The notes below the pieces were generated by a model, which was given only the letters and a program-made list of their open reading frames with translations, ran no database searches and was not told the origin of the DNA. This document shows positions 10,469 through 18,935 of a stretch of DNA of 38,220 nt, piece after piece. Each line of letters begins with the position of its first letter. Positions within the stretch are counted from its first letter, which is position 1. Made by a program: the position numbers and the translations under genes. Origin of the DNA: Candidatus Polarisedimenticolaceae bacterium (lineage in GTDB: Bacteria; Pseudomonadota; Gammaproteobacteria; Chromatiales; Chromatiaceae); the NCBI GenBank assembly GCA_021648685.1, contig JAKISI010000035.1:1-38220 (forward strand). The letters run 5' to 3'.

Positions 10469-10837
10469 TCAATATTGGTTATCCGCTTTGGCAGCTTCAA
10501 CTGGTGCAACAGCCGGGGCTGAAGTCAATGGAGGATGCCCCGCAGGCAGCCCAGGCATAACAGGCGACGCAGCTTCTGCCGCAGTGCGCAGCTGCTCGAT
10601 GCTTGGATGACCCGCAGGAAGCGGTGCCAATGTCTGCGCCGTATCCAGAGGGGGAGCCTCTATTTGTGCAGCCGGCAGGTGCTCTGCCTCAGCGGGCTCT
10701 TTTGCACCATCTGTGCCGCGCGTGGAGAGCGATGAAATAAATATAATCGCAACCACCATGGTTACAACCCACAACCCCAATAGCTGTACTGACTCCTGTC
10801 TGGCATTGTTGTCACCGCGCTGATCTGTATCTGACAT
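10469..10837 (-). CDS. hypothetical one-TM protein with Pro/Ala-rich tail
   Basis: A 122-residue protein not assigned to any family. Residues 1-17 are charged and polar. Residues 18-37 form one hydrophobic segment (LLGLWVVTMVVAIIFISSL), predicting an inner-membrane anchor with a cytoplasmic N-terminus. The rest is a low-complexity tail rich in Pro, Ala and Glu. It contains two copies of a LPAGHP motif (about residues 73-78 and 96-101), each followed by hydrophobic residues. ATG at 10837 has GGAGGAG just upstream, so translation is well supported. It is convergent with trxB and lies 54 bases downstream of the FrdA-like gene, with which it is not in an obvious operon. Function unknown. Confidence 0.7.
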   Translation of the reverse strand: MSDTDQRGDNNARQESVQLLGLWVVTMVVAIIFISSLSTRGTDGAKEPAEAEHLPAAQIEAPPLDTAQTLAPLPAGHPSIEQLRTAAEAASPVMPGLPAGHPPLTSAPAVAPVEAAKADNQY

Positions 10838-10891
10838 TCACTCCTCCATCCACAATAGTTAGGTTTAATTTGCTATAAAAACGTTGCGATG

Positions 10892-12505
10892 CTACTGCTT
10901 TTTTCGCCGGAACCCTTGATAGTCTGCATCCTTTTCAAACTTGGCACACTCCGGGAATAACATCGGCCCCTTCATCTCCATCGGCATTCCGGCTACGGCC
11001 AGCTCACGCCGCAGTTTGCTCAGATGTCCGATAGTGACCTTTTTATGCCCACGGCCATGTGACATCTCAGCCGCCTGCAGGCCCGCGCGCCGCCCAAAGC
11101 TGATAATCTCCAGCAGGGCATTCCCCATGATCCGGTTGCGCCCGTGGATTCCGCCCGAAGCCTCACCGACGCAATATAGCCCCGGCACCGTGCTCTGCCC
11201 ATGCTCATCAATCACCACGCCGCCATTCTGATAGTGCAGTGTTGGATAGACCAAGAGCGGCATCTCGACCGGGTTGATACCGCATTTATTGCCCAGCTCT
11301 ACCAGCTTTGGCAGACGCTTTGCGAGGATGCCAGGATTCGCGCGTTCCACGCCCGGCGTATCCAGCCAGACGCCGGCAGTTTTCTCATCGACCCGCACCC
11401 CGCGCCCCTCAGCACACTCCTTCAGGATGGCCGCCGAGACGTGATCCCGCGTCTTTAGCTCATCAACAAAACGCTCGCCCAGCCCATTCAGCAGCTGGGC
11501 ACCCGCAGAGCGTACCCCCTCTGTAATCAGGGTGCCAGCCAGATGCTGTGGATAGGCCAGACCCGTGGGATGGTATTGAAAGGAGTCCAAATCACGCAGC
11601 TTCGCCCCCAGGCGATAGGCCAATACCAGGCCGTCACCTGTGGCACCAAAGTGGTTTGAGGTGGGAAAGCCATTGAGGTGCATGCGACCGATACCGCCGG
11701 TTGCCAGAATCACCGTCTGCGCCTCGATCAGCACATAGCTGCAATCCTTCAGATTGGAGATGACCGCACCGGCACAGTGGCCGGACTCGTTGGACATCAG
11801 CTCCACAACGGGGCTGTAATCCCATACATCGATCTTGCTGTTGCGCACCGATTCACGCAGTGCGCGCATCATCTCCAGCCCGGTGTAATCACGGTAGTAG
11901 ACAACGCGATCGGCAGAGGTACCGCCAGCACGGCGGGTCATCAGGTCACCAAACTCATCCAGATCAAACTGCATCCCCTGCTGGATCAGCCAGCGGATCA
12001 CATCCGGGGCATCCATCACCATCTTGGCCACCAGCTTTGGATCGCCCCGGTAATGGCCCGCCTTCAGGCTGTCATCCAAGTGCATCTGTGGCGTATCACC
12101 TCGTTCAATCGATGCCTGAATTCCCCCCTCGGCCATCACTGTATTGCTGTCGCCGAGGCGCAGTTTGGTGGCCATGATAACCCTTGCACCGGCCTGCTCT
12201 GCCATCAGGCCAGCCGCGCAGCCCGCACCACCACCACCGATAACCAGCACATCGGTCTTCACAATGGAGGCACCGGCCAGATCCGCCTCATCAATGCGCG
12301 CATCAGACTGTAGCAACTCAGCCAATTGCCGATGGCAGCTGTCACCCTGGTTTGACCCTACACTCAGGGAGACCAGCGAATCCTCCCGGTAATCTGGGTG
12401 AAAGGCTTGCAGCAACTCATCCGTTGCCATATCAGACTTTTTCAGATCACGGGATTTGGCAGCCTGGTAGTGCGTCAGCGCCTCTGAATAAAGGATGCCC
12501 GTCAT
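10892..12505 (-). CDS. fumarate reductase/succinate dehydrogenase-type flavoprotein subunit
   Basis: 537 residues. FAD-binding GGGGAGCAAG is at about 90-99, after an N-terminal extension of about 80 residues. Catalytic residues of the SdhA/FrdA/NadB family are present: HPTG with His312, TEGVRSAG with Arg332, HYQNGG with His424, and the NRIMGNALLE arginine near 458. The histidine that covalently binds FAD in SdhA/FrdA (SHT) is replaced by Asn121 (SNTVMAEGG), so FAD is probably non-covalent, as in NadB and soluble fumarate reductases. ATG overlaps the stop of the iron-sulfur subunit (ATGA at 12502-12505), showing translational coupling. No membrane anchor or CCG-domain subunit is adjacent. TfrA (thiol:fumarate reductase) or a related soluble enzyme is the best comparison; the direction of reaction is inferred, not shown. 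Confidence 0.85.
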   Translation of the reverse strand: MTGILYSEALTHYQAAKSRDLKKSDMATDELLQAFHPDYREDSLVSLSVGSNQGDSCHRQLAELLQSDARIDEADLAGASIVKTDVLVIGGGGAGCAAGLMAEQAGARVIMATKLRLGDSNTVMAEGGIQASIERGDTPQMHLDDSLKAGHYRGDPKLVAKMVMDAPDVIRWLIQQGMQFDLDEFGDLMTRRAGGTSADRVVYYRDYTGLEMMRALRESVRNSKIDVWDYSPVVELMSNESGHCAGAVISNLKDCSYVLIEAQTVILATGGIGRMHLNGFPTSNHFGATGDGLVLAYRLGAKLRDLDSFQYHPTGLAYPQHLAGTLITEGVRSAGAQLLNGLGERFVDELKTRDHVSAAILKECAEGRGVRVDEKTAGVWLDTPGVERANPGILAKRLPKLVELGNKCGINPVEMPLLVYPTLHYQNGGVVIDEHGQSTVPGLYCVGEASGGIHGRNRIMGNALLEIISFGRRAGLQAAEMSHGRGHKKVTIGHLSKLRRELAVAGMPMEMKGPMLFPECAKFEKDADYQGFRRKKQ

Positions 12506-13161
12506 GGCGTCTCACCCTCTACATTGACCTTGAATTTGCCCCGCTGCAGCCCTTCCAGACGTCGAATCAGATTTGATGGCCGCGTATGAAAATAGGCGGT
12601 AACCCGGCGCGAAAAGAGTCCAACATGGTTTGGGGCGATCAACTCCGGGCAGGCAGTCAGACAGAGATCACACATCACGCACTCCACAAACAGCTCACCC
12701 GCCTCACGAAAGCGGCCTTTGGCTGCCAGCGCCACCCCTTTCATCACATCAATCTCTTTAGGGCAAGAGGCATTGCAACCACGGCACTCCCGGCAACGAC
12801 TTGCCTCAGGGAAGATTTTATGGAACTTGGTCTGCACCTCCCACGAGCTGCTGATCTCCTCCAGCTTATAGGTATGGTGCGTGGGGCGCGGGAAGACCAG
12901 GAACATCACCTGCATCCCCTCCTCTATGAGAGTCTGACACCCCAGCTGGGTGCGCACCTCAGAATTCCCCGCGCGCCGAACCAGCACGCGACAGGAGCCG
13001 CAGACGCCTTCAAGGCAGCCGACACTCTTAATACGCGAGTAACCGGCATACCACAGCGCCTGGATAGCCGACAATGAGGCCGGGGCAGTAATCGCCTTGC
13101 CATCAATCTTTACATTGACCAGCTTTTGATCCATCTCGCTCATAGAATGTTTGTCTGCCAT
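12502..13161 (-). CDS. fumarate reductase/succinate dehydrogenase-type iron-sulfur subunit
   Basis: 219 residues. An N-terminal plant-ferredoxin-like domain binds [2Fe-2S] through Cys49, 54, 57 and 75. The C-terminal alpha-helical ferredoxin domain has two CxxCxxCxxxCP motifs: Cys123, 126, 129, 133 and Cys161, 164, 167, 171. In standard SdhB/FrdB the second set is C-x5-C-x3-CP and builds a [3Fe-4S] cluster. Here the extra cysteine predicts a second [4Fe-4S], as in HdrC- and TfrB-type proteins. It passes electrons to or from the flavoprotein encoded next, with which it overlaps by 4 bases. ATG at 13161 is used here; internal ATGs at 13143 and 13134 are possible because no strong ribosome site is visible. 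Confidence 0.85.
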   Translation of the reverse strand: MADKHSMSEMDQKLVNVKIDGKAITAPASLSAIQALWYAGYSRIKSVGCLEGVCGSCRVLVRRAGNSEVRTQLGCQTLIEEGMQVMFLVFPRPTHHTYKLEEISSSWEVQTKFHKIFPEASRCRECRGCNASCPKEIDVMKGVALAAKGRFREAGELFVECVMCDLCLTACPELIAPNHVGLFSRRVTAYFHTRPSNLIRRLEGLQRGKFKVNVEGETP

Positions 13162-13299
13162 TAATTTTTGTCCAGTTCCAGCACCCTCTCAAAGAGGGCA
13201 AGAAGCAGGTAAAGCGGGGCATTATAGCGGTTTCAGCCCCTTTCAATGCAACCCACCATAATTCCTGCCCTGTTTTTTGCAAAAAAGCCAAAAAAACCG

Positions 13300-13328
13300 T
13301 TTACGTTCTGAAGTTTGAAAGATAAAGT
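13300..13328 (+). promoter_or_regulatory. predicted sigma-70 promoter for the leader/sRNA before aconitase
   Basis: TTTACG (13300-13305) and TAAAGT (13323-13328) are separated by exactly 17 bases; each matches four of six consensus positions. An A-rich tract lies just upstream, as an UP-like element might. Transcription would start near 13335 and run into the structured region ending at the 13438-13464 terminator. Prediction only. Confidence 0.45.
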
Positions 13329-13334
13329 ACACGC

Positions 13335-13464
13335 CCAAATGCTTGCGTAACTGCAAGACGTTGGTGTTCGCGAACCAGAAACGAGATGACCCACACGCGA
13401 AAACACCCAATTAATTGAGTAATTTCAACAGCTAACGCCTGAATCGTATGGTTCGGGTTTTTTT
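13335..13464 (+). ncRNA. candidate small RNA or attenuated 5' leader upstream of aconitase
   Basis: About 130 bases without a reading frame, between a predicted promoter and an intrinsic terminator. Visible local pairings are CTTGC(342-346)/GCAAG(353-357) and a TGGT...ACCA stem around the palindrome GTTCGCGAAC (366-375). It ends with CCTGAA/TTCGGG followed by seven T. The FrdB-like gene diverges to the left and the aconitase ATG lies 50 bases beyond the terminator. It may be a free small RNA or a leader that controls read-through into acn-pntAB. No known RNA family was recognised. The start coordinate is approximate. Confidence 0.4.
13438..13464 (+). terminator. intrinsic terminator upstream of aconitase
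   Basis: A six-pair stem CCTGAA (13438-13443) with TTCGGG (13452-13457), including one G-U pair and an 8-base loop, is followed by seven T (13458-13464). The stem is short but the T tract is clean. Its position before, not after, a gene suggests the end of a small RNA or an attenuator. Confidence 0.6.
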
Positions 13465-13514
13465 AAGACAAGCTCAGCGCCAGTTTTATTTAACATTAAA
13501 TGGGGACTATCCAA

Positions 13515-15437
13515 ATGAAGCCGTTATCCTTGACCGAAAAAATCCTGCAAGAGCATCTCGTTGATGGTGGCACCCTGCCAGCCGCAGGAGAAGTGATCAA
13601 GATCAAGATCGACGAAGCCTTTACACAGGATGCCACCGGCACCATGTGTATGCTGCAACTGGAGGCGATGGGTGTAGACCGTGTCAAACCACTCTCTGTA
13701 AATTTTGTTGACCACAGCATGCTGCAGGTCGGTTTTCGCAACCCGGACGACCACGAATATCTGAGAACTGTGGCCGAAAAGCTGGGCATCATCTACTCAC
13801 CACCCGGTACCGGCATCTGCCACTTCCTGAACATGGAAAACTTTGTCAAACCAGGCATGACTGGCCTGGGCGCTGACAGTCACACCGTCAACGCCGGCGG
13901 TTGTGGTGCTATCTTTATGGGTGCGGGCGGTTACGATATCGCTCTGGCCATGGCCACCGGCAACTACAGCATGCCCATGCCCAAGGTGGTCAAGGTCAAT
14001 CTGACCGGCGCACTGAGTCATGGCGCCATGGCGATGGAGGTTATCCTGAAGATGCTGGAGATCAACGGCGTCAAAGGCGGCAAAGGTATCATCTTTGAAT
14101 ATGCCGGCCCTGGTGTTGCCAGCCTCTCACTGACCGAACGCGCCACCATCACCAACATGGGTGCTGAAATGGGTGCAACCACCTCCATCTTCCCCAGTGA
14201 CGAGCGGACTCAAGAATTTTTGGAGAGCCGTCAGCGCGGCGGTGATTATCAGCCGCTGGCTGCTGATGACGGTGCCGAGTATGACAAAGTCATCGACATC
14301 GACCTTTCAACACTGGAGCCACTGATCGCCATCTACCCCTCTCCAGGCAATGTGGAGAAGGTTGCCGATCACGCGGGCACCAAGATCCATCAGGTCTCTG
14401 TCGGCAGCTGTACCAACAGCTCTTACGAGAACATCGCCTCTTTTGCCGAGATCCTGAAAGGCAAACGCGTCAAGGTCGATACTCTGCTCTATCCTGGCTC
14501 ACGCGCCGTTGCCATGCAGCTGGCTGAAGCCGGTTACATGACCACCCTGCTTGCCTCTGGCGTGCGGGTTCAGGAGAACGGCTGCGGCGCCTGTATCGGC
14601 CAGGGCGGCTCCCCGGTAAGCAACGGCATCTCCCTGCGTACCTTCAACCGCAACTTCCCCAAACGCTCCGGCACCGAGAGCGCCAAAGTTCACCTGGTCA
14701 GCCCTATCGTAGCGGCTGTCAGCGCACTAACCGGCGAGATCACCCTGCCGGGCAGCGAACCCGTCAAGTTCAAAGATGTGCCTCAGATGATCGACACCGA
14801 CTCCTTCATCATGCCTCCGCCTCCCGAGGAGGCCGCCAAGGTTGAGGTAATCCGCGGCCCCAACATCATGGCGCTACCAGATTTTGAGCCACTGCCTGCA
14901 AAGCTGACAGGTGAAGTGCTGTTGAAGCTGGGCGACAATATCAGTACAGACGACATCCAGCCTGCCGGTATCTTCCTGCCACTGCGCTCCAACGTCAAAG
15001 AGTATGCCATGCAGGCCACCTTCAACCAGGTAGACCCCAGCTTCTCCCACCGTGCCTGCGAACATCGCGATGCTGGCGGTCACGGCATCATCGTGGGGCG
15101 TGAAAACTATGGCCAGGGCAGCTCCCGCGAGCATGCAGCGCTCTGCCCACGCTGGCTCGGTATCCGTGCCGTTGTGGTTGCCCAATTTGCACGCATCCAC
15201 GTTGCCAATCTGGTGAACTTCGGCATTGTACCGCTGACCTTTGCCAACGAGGCTGACTACGACAAGATCTCTCAGGGCGACACCGTTTCTATCGACGTAT
15301 CCAACCTGAAAGGCGATCTGTTTCTTGAAGTCAACGGCGAAAAGATCGCCCTGAACCCAGCTTTCGAGCCCGGTGATGCAGCAACCCTGAAGGCTGGTGG
15401 CGCACTGCCCCTGTTCAAAACAAACAACAAAGGATAA
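13515..15437 (+). CDS. aconitate hydratase, Aquifex-type (about 640 aa)
   Basis: Interconverts citrate and isocitrate in the TCA cycle (forward or reductive) using a [4Fe-4S] cluster. It belongs to the shorter bacterial aconitase group of about 640-650 residues, not the ~890-residue AcnA or AcnB. Cluster cysteines are in VSVGSCTNSSYENI and NGCGACIG. The swivel domain holds GRENYGQGSSREHAALCPRWLG and the earlier GDNISTDDIQPAG. ATG at 13515 has GGGGA 8 bases upstream. The upstream in-frame ATG at 13500 would overlap that site and lacks one of its own. It is followed after 6 bases by pntA, so aconitase and transhydrogenase form one operon. A long antisense open frame over it is a shadow. Confidence 0.92.
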   Translation: MKPLSLTEKILQEHLVDGGTLPAAGEVIKIKIDEAFTQDATGTMCMLQLEAMGVDRVKPLSVNFVDHSMLQVGFRNPDDHEYLRTVAEKLGIIYSPPGTGICHFLNMENFVKPGMTGLGADSHTVNAGGCGAIFMGAGGYDIALAMATGNYSMPMPKVVKVNLTGALSHGAMAMEVILKMLEINGVKGGKGIIFEYAGPGVASLSLTERATITNMGAEMGATTSIFPSDERTQEFLESRQRGGDYQPLAADDGAEYDKVIDIDLSTLEPLIAIYPSPGNVEKVADHAGTKIHQVSVGSCTNSSYENIASFAEILKGKRVKVDTLLYPGSRAVAMQLAEAGYMTTLLASGVRVQENGCGACIGQGGSPVSNGISLRTFNRNFPKRSGTESAKVHLVSPIVAAVSALTGEITLPGSEPVKFKDVPQMIDTDSFIMPPPPEEAAKVEVIRGPNIMALPDFEPLPAKLTGEVLLKLGDNISTDDIQPAGIFLPLRSNVKEYAMQATFNQVDPSFSHRACEHRDAGGHGIIVGRENYGQGSSREHAALCPRWLGIRAVVVAQFARIHVANLVNFGIVPLTFANEADYDKISQGDTVSIDVSNLKGDLFLEVNGEKIALNPAFEPGDAATLKAGGALPLFKTNNKG

Positions 15438-15443
15438 CCCGGT

Positions 15444-17012
15444 ATGACCATGAAAATTGGTATCCCAAAGGAGGTTCACGACAATGAAAAACGTGTCGCT
15501 GCAACCCCTGAGACCGTCGAACGAATCCGCAAGCTGGGTTATACGATGGCTATTGAGGCGGGAGCTGGCGCTGCCGCCAACTTCTCTGACGAGGCCTATA
15601 AAGAGGCTGGCGCTGAGATTATAGAAGATGCCAGAACCCTTTGGGCTGAGTCTGACATCATCATGAAGGTGCGCGCACCAGAGCCTCATCCTGCACTCGG
15701 TGCGCACGAGACCGAGCTGCTGCGCGAAGGCGGCCATCTCATCAGCTTTATCTGGCCTGCCCAGAATGAAGCGCTGCTGAACAGCCTGAAGGCGCGCAAA
15801 GCCACCGTCATCGCCATGGACAGTGTACCGCGTATCTCGCGCGCACAGAAGCTCGACGCCCTCAGCTCCATGGCCAACATCGCGGGTTACCGTGCCATTG
15901 TCGAAGCATCCAATGCCTTTGGTCGCTTCTTCACAGGTCAGATCACCGCTGCGGGTAAAGTACCACCGGCCAAGGTGATGGTGATCGGCGCCGGTGTTGC
16001 GGGTCTTGCCGCTATCGGTGCCGCCAACAGCCTGGGCGCGATCGTGCGTGCCTTCGATACCCGCCCTGAGGTTAAAGAGCAGGTCGAGAGCATGGGCGCT
16101 GAGTTCCTGATGCTGGAGTTCGAAGAGGCGGATGACGGCTCCCCAAATACCGGCTACGCCAAGACCATGAGCAAGGAGTTCATCGAAGCTGAGATGAAGC
16201 TCTTCGCCGAACAGGCGATGGAGGTCGACATCATCGTCACCACCGCCCTGATCCCCGGCAAACCAGCCCCTGAGCTGATCACCTCCGGCATGGTTGAATC
16301 CATGAAAGATGGCAGCGTGATCGTTGATCTGGCCGCTGAGCAGGGCGGTAACTGCGCGCTGACCGAGCCGGGCAAGGCAGTTGTGAAACACGGCGTCACC
16401 ATCATTGGTTACACCGATCTGCCCAGCCGCCTGGCGGCACAATCCAGCCAGCTCTACGGCACCAATCTGCGTCACCTGCTGACCGACATGACCCCTGAAA
16501 AGGACGGCAATATTGTGGTCGACTTTGAAGATGTAGTTGTCCGTGGTGCCACGGTGGTTAAAGAGGGTGAGATCACCTGGCCTGCGCCTCCCATCGAGGT
16601 CTCAGCCGCTCCTGCAAAACCGGCACTTGCGACTGCCGCACCACCGGTTGAGGTCAAAGAAGAGAAGAAGAGTCCTGTAGGTGGTTTCATCGGCCTTGGC
16701 ATCGGCGGCATTTTACTGGCCATGCTGGGTCAGGTTGCACCGCCCGATTTCCTGGCGCACTTCACAGTGTTTGTACTCGCCTGCTTCATTGGGTACATGG
16801 TGGTCTGGAATGTAACGCCAGCACTGCACACCCCTCTGATGAGCGTCACCAACGCCATCAGCGGCATCATCGTGGTAGGTGCCCTGTTGCAGGTCTCAAG
16901 CTCAAGTGGGCTGGTGGTCTTTCTGGCGTTTATCGCTGTTCTGATCGCCACCATTAATATTGTAGGCGGCTTCGCCGTCACTCAGCGTATGCTGAAGATG
17001 TTTCAGCGCTAA
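15444..17012 (+). CDS. pntA: NAD(P) transhydrogenase subunit alpha (fused PntA)
   Basis: 522 residues. Residues 1-390 form the NAD(H)-binding domain I, of the AlaDH/PNT fold: [19 protein letters not shown] at the start, Rossmann motif GAGVAG at 182-187, RQD-loop equivalent [15 protein letters not shown], and [18 protein letters not shown] Pro/Ala linker (about 393-413) precedes four hydrophobic segments (about 417-515), so PntAA and PntAB are fused as in E. coli. With PntB it forms the inner-membrane proton-pumping enzyme that moves hydride from NADH to NADP+. The ATG at 15444 has AAAGGA 9 bases upstream. It is tightly packed between aconitase (6 bases) and pntB (12 bases), suggesting co-regulation of isocitrate and NADPH supply. 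Confidence 0.96.
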   Translation: MTMKIGIPKEVHDNEKRVAATPETVERIRKLGYTMAIEAGAGAAANFSDEAYKEAGAEIIEDARTLWAESDIIMKVRAPEPHPALGAHETELLREGGHLISFIWPAQNEALLNSLKARKATVIAMDSVPRISRAQKLDALSSMANIAGYRAIVEASNAFGRFFTGQITAAGKVPPAKVMVIGAGVAGLAAIGAANSLGAIVRAFDTRPEVKEQVESMGAEFLMLEFEEADDGSPNTGYAKTMSKEFIEAEMKLFAEQAMEVDIIVTTALIPGKPAPELITSGMVESMKDGSVIVDLAAEQGGNCALTEPGKAVVKHGVTIIGYTDLPSRLAAQSSQLYGTNLRHLLTDMTPEKDGNIVVDFEDVVVRGATVVKEGEITWPAPPIEVSAAPAKPALATAAPPVEVKEEKKSPVGGFIGLGIGGILLAMLGQVAPPDFLAHFTVFVLACFIGYMVVWNVTPALHTPLMSVTNAISGIIVVGALLQVSSSSGLVVFLAFIAVLIATINIVGGFAVTQRMLKMFQR

Positions 17013-17024
17013 GAGGATATAGAG

Positions 17025-18443
17025 ATGAATGAAGGTTTACAGACAATTTGTTACATTGTCGCTTCGGTACTGTTTATTCTCGCGCTTGGCGGACTGAGCA
17101 ATCAGGAGACGGCTCGTCGCGGCAATCTCTACGGCATGATCGGCATGGGGTTGGCGCTGGCCGCCACCATCCTTGGCCCGCAGGTTCATGGTGCTGGCTA
17201 CGCCTGGCTGATTATCGCCATGGTTATTGGTGGCGCCATAGGGCTGTTTCTGGCCAAAAGGGTGCAAATGACCGAGATGCCAGAGCTGGTTGCCATACTC
17301 CACAGCTTTGTCGGCATGGCTGCGGTACTGGTTGGCTATGCCGGTTACTTCGGCATAGCCGGTGATAGCGGGCATACCATGGAGGGAGCGGCCAAAACCA
17401 TCTATGAGATCGAGATCTACATTGGTGTGCTGATCGGTGCGATCACCTTCACAGGCTCTGTAGTTGCATTTGGCAAGCTCAAAGGGATTATCACCAGCAA
17501 GCCACTCACCCTGCCAGGGCGGCACTGGATGAATCTTGGTCTCGGTGTGGCCTGCATCATCCTCGGCGGCGTCTTTGTCGGTGGCGAGCACAGCAGTGGT
17601 GCTGTCGCAGCACTGATCGTCATGACCCTTATCGCCTTTATCTTTGGCGTACATATGGTAATGGCCATCGGTGGCGCAGACATGCCCGTTGTGGTCTCCA
17701 TGCTCAACAGCTATTCCGGTTGGGCAGCAGCGGCTACCGGCTTTATGCTCAACAATGATCTGCTGATCGTTACCGGCGCACTGGTAGGCTCAAGTGGTGC
17801 CATCCTCTCCTATATCATGTGCCGCGCCATGAACCGTAATTTCATCTCTGTTATCGCAGGTGGGTTTGGTTCAGAAGGAGGTGTAGCCGCACCAGCAGCT
17901 GATGGTGAACAGCAGGAGTACGCCCCGGAGACCTCAGCAGATGAGACCGCAGAGATGCTGCTCAATGCCAAAGAGGTAGTGATCGTACCCGGCTATGGCA
18001 TGGCTGTAGCGCAAGCACAGCACACCATCAACGATATTACCCGCAAGCTGCGCGCCAAGGATATCAATGTCCGTTTTGCCATCCACCCGGTGGCTGGCCG
18101 TATGCCAGGCCACATGAACGTACTGCTGGCAGAGGCCAAGGTGCCTTACGATGTGGTGCTGGAGATGGATGAGATCAACGATGATCTGCCGCAAGTCGAT
18201 GTGGTGCTGGTCATTGGCGCCAATGACATCGTCAACCCAAGTGCACTGGATGACCCAACCAGCCCCATCGCAGGCATGCCTGTGCTGGAGGTCTGGAAAT
18301 CAGGCACGGTGGTTGTGATGAAACGTGGCCGTGGCGTGGGCTATGCCGGTGTGGATAACCCGCTCTTCTTCAGAGACAACACCCGCATGCTATACGGCGA
18401 TGCAAAGGCCAGTGTGGACGCCATCCTGTCCGACATCAGCTAA
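17025..18443 (+). CDS. pntB: NAD(P) transhydrogenase subunit beta (PntB)
   Basis: 472 residues. About eight or nine membrane segments lie in the first 285 residues, with the family signatures [20 protein letters not shown] and [18 protein letters not shown] charged linker leads to the NADP(H)-binding domain III (about 305-472): [13 protein letters not shown] near 325, [23 protein letters not shown] near 355, [14 protein letters not shown] near 402, and [17 protein letters not shown] near 428. Partner of PntA; together they use the proton gradient to make NADPH. ATG at 17025 has an AAGAGGATATAG purine-rich ribosome site. A strong terminator follows 25 bases after the stop. Confidence 0.97.
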   Translation: MNEGLQTICYIVASVLFILALGGLSNQETARRGNLYGMIGMGLALAATILGPQVHGAGYAWLIIAMVIGGAIGLFLAKRVQMTEMPELVAILHSFVGMAAVLVGYAGYFGIAGDSGHTMEGAAKTIYEIEIYIGVLIGAITFTGSVVAFGKLKGIITSKPLTLPGRHWMNLGLGVACIILGGVFVGGEHSSGAVAALIVMTLIAFIFGVHMVMAIGGADMPVVVSMLNSYSGWAAAATGFMLNNDLLIVTGALVGSSGAILSYIMCRAMNRNFISVIAGGFGSEGGVAAPAADGEQQEYAPETSADETAEMLLNAKEVVIVPGYGMAVAQAQHTINDITRKLRAKDINVRFAIHPVAGRMPGHMNVLLAEAKVPYDVVLEMDEINDDLPQVDVVLVIGANDIVNPSALDDPTSPIAGMPVLEVWKSGTVVVMKRGRGVGYAGVDNPLFFRDNTRMLYGDAKASVDAILSDIS

Positions 18444-18468
18444 GCATCTCGTCTTTAGCTGAAAATAA

Positions 18469-18502
18469 AAAGCCCTCCCCAGTAATGGGGAGGGCTTTTT
18501 TT
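18469..18502 (+). terminator. intrinsic terminator after pntB
   Basis: A perfect 10-base stem AGCCCTCCCC (18471-18480) / GGGGAGGGCT (18487-18496) with a 6-base loop is followed by a T run through 18502. An A run on the other side would allow function on the opposite strand too. It clearly ends the acn-pntA-pntB operon and shields it from the yajD-recB unit that points toward it. Confidence 0.93.
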
Positions 18503-18515
18503 GTGGCTCTTTAAC

Positions 18516-18631
18516 CTAGGAGGCTGTCCGAGAACTCGGTTTTTTGTGAATCGAGATTTTTAACTTGTTGAATTATAAGGAGTTAATATTTGACAAATCG
18601 CACATTCACCTATTCTCGGACAGCCTCCTAG
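18516..18631. mobile_element. MITE-like element 1 (19-bp perfect terminal inverted repeats, CTAG bounded)
   Basis: Ends 18516-18534 (CTAGGAGGCTGTCCGAGAA) and 18613-18631 are exact inverted complements. Taking CTAG as a duplicated target (18516-18519 and 18628-18631), the element is 108 bp with 15-bp terminal repeats starting GAGGCTGTCCGAG. The interior is A/T rich with no reading frame. A related copy lies at 10389-10460. A YTAR-type target such as CTAG is known for part of the IS5 family; the mobilising transposase is not in the window. Because CTAG is itself palindromic, duplication and repeat end cannot be told apart from one copy. Confidence 0.75.
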
Positions 18632-18737
18632 TACATCAACCACATTATATTGGCGGATAAAGAGTACGGCCAAGAGTGATGGAATAGCTCAATCTAAAGC
18701 GCTGCTATCCGTCAATATAACCTGGACGGTGTACTAG
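18628..18737. mobile_element. MITE-like element 2 (about 32-bp imperfect inverted repeats, CTAG bounded)
   Basis: Ends 18628-18659 and 18706-18737 are inverted complements with 26 of 32 positions matching; the first eight (CTAGTACA) and the inner TTATATTG/GGATA parts are conserved. It shares its left CTAG with element 1 and its right CTAG with element 3. The body between the CTAG copies is 102 bp with no reading frame. Its ends are unrelated to those of elements 1 and 3, so a different transposase must have moved it. Confidence 0.7.
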
Positions 18738-18922
18738 AGGGTGTTAACAATCACCGTTCGTGGCGTGATTCTGGCCATTTTCCGCGCTGGCGGCGTTGCG
18801 ATTCGTTGCAATAGAGCAACTATTACACCTCACCGCGCCTCGCCTAAAGCGCCTACTGTTGGTGCCAGCACGAAAAATGACTCAGAATCACGCTCACTCA
18901 GGTAATTGTTAACGCCCCCTAG
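18734..18922. mobile_element. MITE-like element 3 (about 54-bp imperfect inverted repeats, CTAG bounded)
   Basis: The left arm 18738-18790 and the inverted right arm 18865-18918 align over their full length with scattered mismatches. Shared blocks are GTTAACAAT, GCGTGATTCTG and TTTTCCGCGCTGG versus TTTTTCGTGCTGG. It is bounded by CTAG at 18734-18737 and 18919-18922; the body is 181 bp with no convincing reading frame. The right end lies only 14 bases from the 3' end of yajD (18936). This completes the gene-free stretch from pntB to yajD, which is otherwise empty. Confidence 0.72.
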
Positions 18923-18935
18923 AAATTCATCTGTA

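Noticed and set aside
14874-16475. 533-codon open frame on the minus strand across the aconitase and pntA genes
   Set aside because: It is antisense to two genes with unmistakable families. Its product is Gly/His/Asp-rich with no domain pattern, a typical shadow of high-GC third positions.
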